Part shown: piece by piece, positions 38,228 through 45,946 of the stretch
How the letters are laid out: every line of letters starts with the position of its first letter
Position numbering within the stretch: the stretch's first letter is position 1
Assembly: GCF_017743975.1 (NCBI RefSeq)
Contig: NZ_JAGHRC010000003.1
Span: forward strand, 186,001-250,000
Direction of reading: 5' to 3'
Length of the DNA stretch: 64,000 nt
From: Ruegeria sp. R14_0
GTDB lineage: Bacteria > Pseudomonadota > Alphaproteobacteria > Rhodobacterales > Rhodobacteraceae
Translations under genes and position numbers: made by a program
The notes under the pieces: generated by a model
Databases searched by the model: none
The model's input: only the letters and a program-made list of their open reading frames with translations
What the model was told of the DNA's origin: nothing

Positions 38228-39232
38228 TTAATCCCACTTGAATTTTGAGATCAGAATGTCGGCGACGCAGGAGCATGACTCTTTCGTGCAAATGACCGCC
38301 CCCTCGGGCAGAGCGATGTCACCGCCGATTTTTCCGATACGCCCTCCGACACCGCATACGGCGCGAAACACGCCCCCATCTCCGGCAATGCGCAAAGACT
38401 CGATCCCCGCATCACAGGTCCAGCCTTTCCAGCGGTTTTCGCCACGCATAATCAACTCATTGGGCCGGAACGTCTCGCGCGAGCCGTCAGCGTTGTTTCG
38501 AACCATGATCCCACGTGGGTGACGCAGCTTGCCGCCCGATCCGCCGGGGTTGGACATCCGCTCGCGCATCTTGGCAAGCTGTTCGTCGCTATAAGGATAA
38601 AGCTCGTTGCGAAACTCTAGCCGCAGGGGCTTCATGACGATCCCAATACGGGGGAATTCCTGTCCCAGTTTGCGCGCAACGTCATAGCTTTCGTCAAAGC
38701 GGTCCGGGTTCATGGTGATATTGACCTGAACGTGGATCACCTCGGATAAAATTGCGATAACGCGGCGGACATGCTCAAAATCCGCCTCTTCCAGATGGTA
38801 GGTCAGGATCAACGAGTCCAGCTTGTCACGAATAGCCTGCCAGAACCGCTCGGTCCGCGACCCATTGGAGATCACGCTGACCTTCATACCGTGCGAGCGA
38901 GCGGCACTCAGGATGTCCTTGATTTTGGGGTGCAGCGTCGGTTCGCCCCCAGTCAACTGCAGCCACACCTGACTGCCCAGACCTTCCTGATAGTGTTCCT
39001 GCAGCGCTTCGATCATGCCAACGACGTCTTCGAGGCTTTGCCATCCTATTGATCCATCATGCAGCGCAGCGGGACAGTAGCTGCACGCATAGTTGCAGCG
39101 ATTGCCCAGCATCCAGTCGACCAGGACAACCTTTTTGTGGATGTCATCTGCGTGTTCGATCCATTCCAGCGGGCGCGGATGCATCTCTGTCAGCGGGTCA
39201 TCGGCCCATTCTGTATTGTGTATAGACTGCAT
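38228..39232 (-). CDS. Radical SAM enzyme with C-terminal cysteine cluster
   Basis: A 334-residue radical SAM protein. The [4Fe-4S] motif CxxxCxxC is Cys46, Cys50, Cys53 (CNYACSYC), followed by LTGGEPTLHP (SAM-binding GGEP) near 94. Five more cysteines cluster at the end (273, 293, 315, 320, 322), the pattern expected for an auxiliary iron-sulfur cluster of SPASM or twitch type. Such enzymes often modify peptides, tRNA or cofactors. The nearest small peptide-like gene is the 105-residue secreted protein about 2.4 kb downstream; a link is only a possibility. Upstream is a 487-base region containing a LacI-type palindrome. Confidence 0.85.
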   Translation of the reverse strand: MQSIHNTEWADDPLTEMHPRPLEWIEHADDIHKKVVLVDWMLGNRCNYACSYCPAALHDGSIGWQSLEDVVGMIEALQEHYQEGLGSQVWLQLTGGEPTLHPKIKDILSAARSHGMKVSVISNGSRTERFWQAIRDKLDSLILTYHLEEADFEHVRRVIAILSEVIHVQVNITMNPDRFDESYDVARKLGQEFPRIGIVMKPLRLEFRNELYPYSDEQLAKMRERMSNPGGSGGKLRHPRGIMVRNNADGSRETFRPNELIMRGENRWKGWTCDAGIESLRIAGDGGVFRAVCGVGGRIGKIGGDIALPEGAVICTKESCSCVADILISKFKWD

Positions 39233-39719
39233 CAGTAGCGTACCTGCTCAGGCTGGGTTTGGAAGTCGTCGAGCGATCTGTCGCGCGGGTGTCCGTTTCC
39301 TCTGTCCGGTCTCTGATCACTGTTGTTGTATCCCTTGGCGAGACAGTTGCCATTTCCAATAGCAACGCGGGAACCGCGACAATTCAGGCTAAAACAACTC
39401 ACTCAGGTCACAACTCAAACATAGGAATAATCAACTTCAACTTGCGCACTTTATTCCAGTAAGCGCTTACACGCAAATCGGGGTGGTTTGTGAAAAGGCT
39501 TGCCCGTTGCAAAGGGGTCAATCTGGTCGACGGAGGCAGGCGATTGCTGCAGTTAGCCCTGCAATTCTGCCTTGGCCCATTCGCCAACTGCTTGCTCTGG
39601 CATACCGATGCCTTCGACCGCGAAGGAAGAAACCCTGGCAGGTTCAAATGTGACGGTGCCCTTGCAAGGTCGCGCAGGGTCATGTCCTTGGGACAGTTCA
39701 CAGGGCAACTGGCCGAATT
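39233..39719. other. 487-base region without a confident gene
   Basis: This lies upstream of the radical SAM gene and downstream of HxlR. Overlapping short frames occur on both strands (plus 39490-39726, minus 39408-39701, minus 39553-39762), none with a signal, family match or ribosome-binding site. The minus frame has an ending (PARVSSFAVEGIGMPEQAVG...) that could be a decayed gene remnant. The region also contains the perfect palindrome GTAAGCGCTTAC listed separately. Confidence 0.5.
39459..39470. promoter_or_regulatory. LacI-family-type palindrome upstream of the radical SAM gene
   Basis: GTAAGCGCTTAC is a perfect 12-base palindrome with the central CG usual for LacI/GalR operators. It is 227 bases upstream of the radical SAM start. 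It differs from the operator pair found near 58.5 kb, so an unlinked regulator would be expected. Confidence 0.4.
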
Positions 39720-40094
39720 TCAATAGTCGTTGGGCAAGCCATTGGGCAGCTTTTCTGTCCACCTGCGCAGCTCATCAAGGAAACCAAGGGCCGTTTGGCC
39801 CAGTTCGGTGACCGAGTACTGAACAGATACGGGGGCTGTGTCCATCACTTCACGATGCACCAGCCCCTGATCCTCGAGCTGACGCAAACGTTCGCTGATC
39901 ATCTTTTTGCTGGCGCCGCCCACCATGCGGGACAGATCGTTGAACCGGACCGGACCGTCCTTCAGGTGCCAAAGGATAGATCCGGTCCATTTGCCGCCGA
40001 TGATCCGCATTCCACGTTCAATCGCACAAGGTTCCAAACAGGCGTCGGTTACCCGTCGGCGCCCTTTCGCGTCCTCGTCAATTCGCGCGCGCAT
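39720..40094 (-). CDS. HxlR-family transcriptional regulator
   Basis: A 124-residue winged-helix regulator with the HxlR pattern: C-x4-C near the N-terminus (ACLEPCAIERGMRIIGGKW), LWHLKDGPVRFNDLSRMVGGASKKMISERLRQLEDQGL, and YSVTELGQTALGFLDELRRW. It is divergent from mdaB, with a 27-base dyad between them. HxlR proteins often sense aldehydes, quinones or thiol stress through cysteine; the quinone reductase, GST and DsbA-like genes it faces fit that role. Confidence 0.9.
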   Translation of the reverse strand: MRARIDEDAKGRRRVTDACLEPCAIERGMRIIGGKWTGSILWHLKDGPVRFNDLSRMVGGASKKMISERLRQLEDQGLVHREVMDTAPVSVQYSVTELGQTALGFLDELRRWTEKLPNGLPNDY

Positions 40095-40112
40095 CGTCGT
40101 CCTTTCGTTAAA

Positions 40113-40139
40113 AACTAGGTTACCAAAAGTATACTAGTT
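40113..40139. promoter_or_regulatory. Probable HxlR operator
   Basis: A 27-base dyad: arms AACTAG and CTAGTT, inner TAC and GTA, centre AAA, so 18 of 26 paired positions match. It lies 19 bases from the HxlR start and about 84 bases from the mdaB start, in their shared divergent region. Confidence 0.7.
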
Positions 40140-40222
40140 GCATTTCTTCACTTGCAAACTCAAATTCCCTGTGAACCCGCCGCAAGTCAAGGGTTCAGAG
40201 ATTGCACATATAGGATATGGAC

Positions 40223-40831
40223 ATGAGCAAAATCCTGATCGTGAACGGCACGCAGCCCTACGAATTTGCCCCCGGCCAATTGAACGCCAGTTTGGCCGAG
40301 CACGCGCGCGACGCACTGACTGCCATGGGGCACGAGGTACGCGTGACCACCGTCGCCGATGGCTATGACCCCAACACAGAAGTCGAGTCGCACCTGTGGG
40401 CCGACACAGTCATCATGCAATTTCCGGTGAACTGGATGGGCGTGCCTTGGGTTTTCAAGAAGTATATGGATGAGGTTTATACCGCCGGAATGGATGGGCG
40501 ACTTTGTGCAGGCGATGGCCGGACAACTGACGCCCCCAAGGCCAATTACGGTACCGGCGGCACGTTGAACGGCAAATCCTACATGCTGTCGGTCACGTTC
40601 AACGCGCCAAAAGAAGCGTTCGACGATACGTCCGAGCCGTTCTTTGCCGGCGGCAGCGTCGATGACCTGTTGCGACCGATGCATCTGAACGCAAAGTTCT
40701 TTGCCATGCAGCCCTTGCCGACTTTTGCAGCGTTTGATGTTATGAAGAACCCCGAGATCGAGGCGGATTTTGCCCGATTTGACGCGCATCTGAAAACCAC
40801 ATTTGCCGAGGTCGAACATGTCCCAGCCTGA
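40223..40831 (+). CDS. mdaB: NAD(P)H:quinone oxidoreductase, MdaB type
   Basis: A 202-residue flavodoxin-fold protein (KILIVNGTQPYEFAPGQLN at the start, MQFPVNWMGVPWVFKKYMDEV, TGGTLNGKSYMLSVTFNAP). This matches MdaB, which reduces quinones by two electrons and protects against redox cycling. ATG 40223 has AGGA 7 bases before it; the ATG two codons upstream would overlap that site. It overlaps the GST gene by 14 bases. Confidence 0.9.
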   Translation: MSKILIVNGTQPYEFAPGQLNASLAEHARDALTAMGHEVRVTTVADGYDPNTEVESHLWADTVIMQFPVNWMGVPWVFKKYMDEVYTAGMDGRLCAGDGRTTDAPKANYGTGGTLNGKSYMLSVTFNAPKEAFDDTSEPFFAGGSVDDLLRPMHLNAKFFAMQPLPTFAAFDVMKNPEIEADFARFDAHLKTTFAEVEHVPA

Positions 40832-41537
40832 TATCCATCTTTATACCGCCGGAACGATGAACGGTTACAAACCGGTCATCTTTTTGGAAGAGGCAGGCGT
40901 GCCGTACGACCTGACTCATATCAACTTTTCCAAACAAGAGCAGAAAGCGCCGGACTATCTGGCGCTGAACCCCAACGGTAAAATCCCGACCATTGAGGAC
41001 CGCGCTGAAGGGCGCGCGATCTTTGAATCCGGCGCGATCCTGTGGCATCTGGCCGAGAAATACGGGCAGTTTCTGCCATCGGACCCGGTTAAGCGTTCCG
41101 AGGTGATGCAGTGGATGTTGTTTCAGGTCGGCCATGTGGGACCGATGATGGGACAGGCCATGTATTTCCAGCATATCGCCGCGCCCAATGGCCATGACGA
41201 GCCATTCTCGATCCGTCGTTATGTGGACGAAAGCCGTCGGTTGATGGAGGTGATGAACACGCACCTTGAGGGGCGCGAATGGGTCGCCGCGGACGAATAC
41301 ACCATCGCCGACATGATGCTGTACCCCTGGGCACGTGCCTATGTCTGGGCGCGGGTTGATGTGTCGGACCTGCCGCATTTGAATGCCTGGTTCGACCGCA
41401 TTGACGCCCGGCCCGCCGTACAGCGGGCGCTGACCATTCCCAAGGCCAACCCTCAGTTCTGGGATGCCAATGCGGATGCCAGTGCCTTCGCCAAAGAAAA
41501 CGCCGCGCGCTTTTCCAGCGACGTGAAAGGAAGCTGA
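40818..41537 (+). CDS. Glutathione S-transferase
   Basis: A 239-residue cytosolic GST. The N-terminal thioredoxin fold reads YTAGTMNGYKPVIFLEEAGVPYDL, with NPNGKIPTIED (cis-Pro) and ESGAILWHLAEKYG for glutathione binding. The helical domain has YTIADMMLYPW. The spacing resembles the Ure2p/YfcG-like branch. It overlaps mdaB and is followed after 2 bases by the DsbA-like gene, forming a thiol/quinone stress operon under HxlR (inference). Confidence 0.92.
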   Translation: MSQPDIHLYTAGTMNGYKPVIFLEEAGVPYDLTHINFSKQEQKAPDYLALNPNGKIPTIEDRAEGRAIFESGAILWHLAEKYGQFLPSDPVKRSEVMQWMLFQVGHVGPMMGQAMYFQHIAAPNGHDEPFSIRRYVDESRRLMEVMNTHLEGREWVAADEYTIADMMLYPWARAYVWARVDVSDLPHLNAWFDRIDARPAVQRALTIPKANPQFWDANADASAFAKENAARFSSDVKGS

Positions 41538-41539
41538 CC

Positions 41540-42193
41540 GTGCAGGATCCCCTCCCTATCCGCGTCGATATCATATCAGACGTCGTCTGCCCTTGGTGCG
41601 TCATTGGTTATCGGCAACTGGCCAAGGCGGCACAGAACACTGGAAGCGAACTTGATATCCACTGGCATCCGTTCGAGTTGAACCCTCAGATGGCCGAAGG
41701 TGGAGAGAACCTGCGCGAACACCTGGCGGCCAAATATGGAACGACTTTGGAAGGGTCGATTAAGGCACGGGAGCGCCTTACGGACATGGGGGCCGCGCTT
41801 GGGTTTACCTTCAACTATGCGGACGACATGCGGATGTACAACACGTTTCGTGCGCATCAGTTGATCGACTGGGCCTCAGAGCAGGGCAAGGGGCACGACA
41901 TGAAACAGGCGCTCTTTGCGACGTTCTTTACGCGACGCGAGGACGTTTCGGATATGCAGGTTCTGGCCGACTCAGCAGCCAGCATCGGGTTGGATCGCAA
42001 CGATGCACTGACCATGTTGCAGAGCGGTGAGAGGGCTGACATCGTGCGCCAGAAGCAACAGTTCTGGATCCGCCAAGGCATTCAGGGCGTCCCCGCAATG
42101 GTGTTCAACCAGCGCCATCTTGTGACCGGCGCGCAAGGCGAAGACAATTACGCGCGAATCCTGCAACACCTGCAAGACAATCAGGCCGCGTGA
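41540..42193 (+). CDS. DsbA-family (FrnE-like) oxidoreductase
   Basis: A 217-residue cytosolic protein with the active site Cys17-Pro-Trp-Cys20 (DVVCPWCVIG) and the cis-Pro region GVPAMVFNQ near 185. It has no signal peptide. It matches FrnE/2-hydroxychromene-carboxylate-isomerase-like DsbA proteins that act in thiol or polyketide metabolism. The start is GTG, 2 bases after the GST stop. Confidence 0.9.
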   Translation: MQDPLPIRVDIISDVVCPWCVIGYRQLAKAAQNTGSELDIHWHPFELNPQMAEGGENLREHLAAKYGTTLEGSIKARERLTDMGAALGFTFNYADDMRMYNTFRAHQLIDWASEQGKGHDMKQALFATFFTRREDVSDMQVLADSAASIGLDRNDALTMLQSGERADIVRQKQQFWIRQGIQGVPAMVFNQRHLVTGAQGEDNYARILQHLQDNQAA

Positions 42194-42333
42194 CGCCAAC
42201 AGAGCGCGCGGGCTCAATCGTCCCATGGCGGACACGCGGATGCCCGGCATTCCCGTGCCGAACCATCGTCATGGGGGTTGCATGGTGCGGGTCTGCACGA
42301 CAACCTTGGATTAGCACCAAAGTCAAACACAAG

Positions 42334-42352
42334 GTGGCCGCTTGTCGGCCAC
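42334..42352 (+). terminator. Hairpin after the mdaB-GST-DsbA operon
   Basis: GTGGCCG, loop CTTGT, CGGCCAC, then TTCTCCTTCT. It is a seven-pair stem in the 193-base gap (42194-42386) between the DsbA-like gene and LtrA. The T content after it is moderate. Confidence 0.55.
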
Positions 42353-42386
42353 TTCTCCTTCTATCACTTTCAAGAGTTCATTCTTT

Positions 42387-43577
42387 ATGGCCCTTCACGA
42401 ACACCCCATGTGGCGAAAGCCCCAGCACCACCAAGATCTTGACCACGCGCATGACCACGTCCACTGGGCCGAGTTGTTCTATGACCTGATCCACGTTGTG
42501 ACAATCTTCCTGCTGGGCAACTACCTGTCGCACCACCTTGATTTCCATGGGTTTCTTGTTTTCGCGGGAGTCTTTATCACGCTCTGGTATGCGTGGGGCG
42601 AGCTCAGTATTTTCAACTCGATCTATGTCAGCACGGATTTCTGGCACCGCCTTATCATGTCAGTGATGATTTGTACGGTGATGTTCATGGCCGCAGCGAT
42701 TCCGGCCATAGATGGCAAGGGCTGGGTTTTCTTCGCATTGGGATTTGCCGCGAACCGGGCAATGATTGCCGCGTTGTATTATCGCGCCCGACGGGTCAAC
42801 TCATCGGGCCAGTCGATGTCATCCGCGCAAATCCGCAACTTCTCGGTCTTTGCCGTGATTTTTGCGATTACCGCGTTCCTGCCGACACCGCTGGCCTACT
42901 GGGTGTTTGCCGCCGCAATGGTCGCCACGCAGGCGATGTATATGATCCCCGGCGTCACAGTTCTGCGCTTTGACCGGTTCGTTCCGCGCCTTGGTCATAT
43001 GGCCGAACGGTTCGCCCTGCTGACATTGATCGTACTGGGCGAAGGGTTCTTCAAGCTGGTCGTCACCCTGTCGGAAAAAGGCATCTACAAAGTGTCGCCC
43101 GACGTGCTGGTCAACTTCGTCATCGGCGGGGTTTCGATGTTCGTCATGTGCTGGATCTATTTCGACTTTGTCGGCAATGCCAAACCCAAGGACAAGAAGG
43201 TGTCCACGCTGGTCACCTGGTGGCTTGCGCATCTGGTCCTGATGTTGTGCGGCGTCATGGTTGGCGTCGCACTGGCCGCCGAGGTCAAGGTCGGTTTTTG
43301 GGAGCCCTACCCCACCGAATACGCCGCCGTCGGCTGTTTCGGCCTTGCTGGCTACATCGCCATGCTTTGGGTCCTGCAGAACGTGATCGAACACCGGTTG
43401 GCTACGGATTTCGGTCGTTGGGACGTGCGCGTGTTCGGAATCGTGTTGGCAATTGCCTGCTTCTTCATCGTCCCCCACGTCCCGGCATTGGTCGGTAACA
43501 TGATCTGGGGCACCGCACTGCTCTCGCAAATCGTGGTTCCTGTGGCACGTGCGTGGTCGAAGTTCCGGCATGATTAA
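42387..43577 (+). CDS. LtrA-family low-temperature-requirement membrane protein
   Basis: A 396-residue protein with about ten hydrophobic helices. It opens HVHWAELFYDLIHVVTIFLLGNYL, the LtrA pattern WxELFYDLxxV, and has MAERFALLTLIVLGEGFFKL later. The function is unproven in the family beyond a link to cold growth in Listeria. I start at ATG 42387; the frame extends 15 codons upstream across the terminator hairpin. It overlaps the K+ channel gene by 8 bases. Confidence 0.85.
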   Translation: MALHEHPMWRKPQHHQDLDHAHDHVHWAELFYDLIHVVTIFLLGNYLSHHLDFHGFLVFAGVFITLWYAWGELSIFNSIYVSTDFWHRLIMSVMICTVMFMAAAIPAIDGKGWVFFALGFAANRAMIAALYYRARRVNSSGQSMSSAQIRNFSVFAVIFAITAFLPTPLAYWVFAAAMVATQAMYMIPGVTVLRFDRFVPRLGHMAERFALLTLIVLGEGFFKLVVTLSEKGIYKVSPDVLVNFVIGGVSMFVMCWIYFDFVGNAKPKDKKVSTLVTWWLAHLVLMLCGVMVGVALAAEVKVGFWEPYPTEYAAVGCFGLAGYIAMLWVLQNVIEHRLATDFGRWDVRVFGIVLAIACFFIVPHVPALVGNMIWGTALLSQIVVPVARAWSKFRHD

Positions 43578-44529
43578 TACGATGACCGATCGGAACGAAT
43601 TGCGAAAAAAAGTCTATTGGTGGCTCGAACGTCCGGACCGGGCCGCCACAGGCCCATGGTTGCTGGAAATTGCCCTGATCCTGCTGATCACGCTGAACGT
43701 CGCCGCAGTCATTTTGGAAACCGTCGATTCCATCTATGAACGCTGGGGCGCAGCGCTGCTTGTGTTCGAAGGTCTATCCCTTTTTGTTTTCGTGGTCGAA
43801 TACGCGTCTCGGCTGTGGGTCGCGCCGGAAAACCCTGACTATGAGTCTCGTGCGAAATGGGCGACCTCGCCGATTGCCGTGATCGACCTGCTGGCGATAC
43901 TGCCGGCGCTGCTTTATCTGTTCTTTCCGGTCGATCTGCGGTTGCTGCGCACCTTCCGCATGTTGCGGTTGCTCAAACTCACGCGCTATTCACCCGCGCT
44001 TGGCATGTTGCTGGCCGTGTTCGAGGAAGAGGCCGGAGCCTTCTTTGCCGGGTTCTTCATCCTGATGGTCATGCTCATATTTGCCGCCAGCGGCGCGTGG
44101 CTGGCCGAGCACGAGGCGCAACCCGAAGCATTCGGCTCAATCCCTGCAGCGATGTGGTGGGCGATGGCGACGCTGACAACTGTCGGCTATGGCGACGTGA
44201 CCCCAATTACGGTGGCTGGCAAGATCTTCGGCGCCGCGATCACAGTGATTGGCATCGGTATGGCTGCGCTGCCCGCTGGTATCATCGCCAGCGGCTTGAA
44301 CGACCAGTTGCACCGACGACGCGCAAGCCTTGAACGCGAGTTCAGAAAAGCGCTGGAGGACGGTGACATCTGCGAGGCCGACGAGGCCGACATCGAGGCC
44401 CTGCGCAAGCAACTGGGCCTGTCGCGCCGTGCCGCCGACCATATCCGCGTCCGGGTTCATGCCGAGACGGACCCGAATAAGGCACGCTGCCCGACTTGTG
44501 GTCAGCCAACCGAAAAACGACAGCCCTGA
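43570..44529 (+). CDS. Voltage-gated-type potassium channel with C-terminal zinc-ribbon-like tail
   Basis: A 319-residue six-helix channel subunit. The S4-like helix is LRTFRMLRLLKLTRYS, with basic residues every third position. The selectivity filter is T204-V-G-Y-G-D209 in ATLTTVGYGDVTP. After the last helix a cytosolic region of about 75 residues ends with Cys307-x2-Cys310 (CPTCGQP); only one CxxC pair is visible, so a metal site would need dimer contacts. Start could also be ATG 43582. It is coupled to LtrA. Confidence 0.9.
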   Translation: MINTMTDRNELRKKVYWWLERPDRAATGPWLLEIALILLITLNVAAVILETVDSIYERWGAALLVFEGLSLFVFVVEYASRLWVAPENPDYESRAKWATSPIAVIDLLAILPALLYLFFPVDLRLLRTFRMLRLLKLTRYSPALGMLLAVFEEEAGAFFAGFFILMVMLIFAASGAWLAEHEAQPEAFGSIPAAMWWAMATLTTVGYGDVTPITVAGKIFGAAITVIGIGMAALPAGIIASGLNDQLHRRRASLEREFRKALEDGDICEADEADIEALRKQLGLSRRAADHIRVRVHAETDPNKARCPTCGQPTEKRQP

Positions 44530-44558
44530 CTCCATAGCGGGTCCGGGGGCCGGGGGGA

Positions 44559-45254
44559 TTACGTCCGCGACGCCTCAAATGTGGCCCAGGCGGTTTCGAA
44601 GGCTTCGAAATCAAAACCTGGCTCGCGGGCTGGCGCGAGGATCAGCTTTTCGGTTTCCAAGAGCTTGTTGATGGCTTGCTCTAACCCATCCACAACCTCG
44701 GGCGGGATCACCAAAGCGCCGTGCCGGTCGGCGTGCACAAGATCGCCATCCTTGATCGACAGGCCAAAGATATTCACGGACGTCCCGATTTCTTTTACAT
44801 GCACGAAACCATGGCTTGGGCCAACGGACCCGGCCACAACCGGAAACCCATCCGGCAAATCGCCCAGATCGCGCATCACGCCATTGGTCAGCGCACCGCT
44901 GACACCAAATCCTTTGTGAACGGTCGTGTTGATCTCGCCCCAATAGGCCCCGATGCAATGCGGGTAGTCCACGTCTTCAACAACGGTGACCGTCGGGCCT
45001 GTGCCCGTTGCCATGTGGCGATAGTAGTCCATTCGACGTTTGCGGATGACCTCGGGAGGTTCTTCAGGCGGGTTCACGGCGGCGATCTTGGCCGTTCTGG
45101 CATAGCCGACCATCGCGCCAGCGTCCGGGTCCGAACACAGCATCGTGCCTCGGGTAAAAGCATTGAACCCGCGCTTGCCTTGGGCGACCTCAATCGCATT
45201 GCACACTGTCGGGGTGTCAACGGACTTCAGAAGGTCCAGCAGGGATTGTTTCAT
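44559..45254 (-). CDS. RraA-family aldolase/decarboxylase-like protein
   Basis: A 231-residue RraA-fold protein. Family segments are GAYWGEINTTVHKGFGVSGALTNGVMRDLGDL (with the G-x3-R-D substrate/metal motif) and GDLVHADRHGALVIPPE. Relatives include 4-hydroxy-4-methyl-2-oxoglutarate aldolase and oxaloacetate decarboxylase; RNase E inhibition is a property of a different branch. It overlaps the alpha/beta hydrolase gene by 4 bases and ends the large catabolic locus, where it could cleave the final 2-oxo acid (inference). Confidence 0.85.
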   Translation of the reverse strand: MKQSLLDLLKSVDTPTVCNAIEVAQGKRGFNAFTRGTMLCSDPDAGAMVGYARTAKIAAVNPPEEPPEVIRKRRMDYYRHMATGTGPTVTVVEDVDYPHCIGAYWGEINTTVHKGFGVSGALTNGVMRDLGDLPDGFPVVAGSVGPSHGFVHVKEIGTSVNIFGLSIKDGDLVHADRHGALVIPPEVVDGLEQAINKLLETEKLILAPAREPGFDFEAFETAWATFEASRT

Positions 45255-45946
45255 ATCGCCTCCAACCAGCGGCGCAGAGCCGCTGTTGTCTTTTCAGGTT
45301 GTTCCAGGGTGGGCAGGTGTCCGGCCTGCTCGATGATCTCAAGCCGGCTGTCAGGCACCAGTTCATGCATCAATTCGTGCCGCGAAACAGGACACAGCGC
45401 GTCATCGCGACCGCACAGAATCAGCGTCTTGCGGGTATAGTTGCGCAGTGTTTCGCTTTGATCGGGACGGTCGCGCAACGCAATGGATTGGTTGACAAAT
45501 ACGTCCGCCCCCAGACCCATCGCCATATCCATACACAAGTCCAGAATGGTGGCGCGATTGGGACCGTCGGTCAGGTAATTCGGCTTCATCTCCTCCGCCA
45601 TCACCGTCCGCAAGCCACCTTTCTTCGCCGCCTGAATCTGCGGGGTGCGACGGGCTTTGACCTCATCCAGTTCGGCCAGAGGGTTCGTGTCCAGCAGCGC
45701 CAAGCCCGAGACACGCTCTGCCGCTTGGCGCAGGATTTCCATCGCAACGATCCCGCCCATGGACAATCCCGCCAAAGCAAACCGAGGCGGCGCATGGGCC
45801 AGCACCTCGTTCGCCAGAGCGGTCATCGTGTCGTGCCCCCCAATCGGTGCGCACAGGATCGGATAGCTGCCCGACAATGCCGCGATCTGAGGGCCGTACA
45901 GCCGCGCATCGCACATCATGCCGGGCAGAAGAACAAGCGGCGTCAT
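45251..45946 (-). CDS. Alpha/beta hydrolase
   Basis: A 231-residue hydrolase. The oxyanion region is LLPGMMCDARLY, the nucleophile elbow GLSMGG is near residue 60, the acid is in ILCGRDDALCP and the His in EQAGHLPTLEQP. It is compact and lacks a signal peptide, so it acts in the cytosol. It overlaps the MetE-like and RraA genes by 4 bases each. It may hydrolyse an ester, lactone or C-C bond formed by the locus. Confidence 0.88.
   Translation of the reverse strand: MTPLVLLPGMMCDARLYGPQIAALSGSYPILCAPIGGHDTMTALANEVLAHAPPRFALAGLSMGGIVAMEILRQAAERVSGLALLDTNPLAELDEVKARRTPQIQAAKKGGLRTVMAEEMKPNYLTDGPNRATILDLCMDMAMGLGADVFVNQSIALRDRPDQSETLRNYTRKTLILCGRDDALCPVSRHELMHELVPDSRLEIIEQAGHLPTLEQPEKTTAALRRWLEAI

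Noticed and set aside
39553-39762. Minus-strand frame of 69 codons downstream of HxlR
   Set aside because: No ribosome-binding site and it starts inside HxlR; the C-terminal part looks protein-like but no family is recognised, so it is noted only as a possible remnant.
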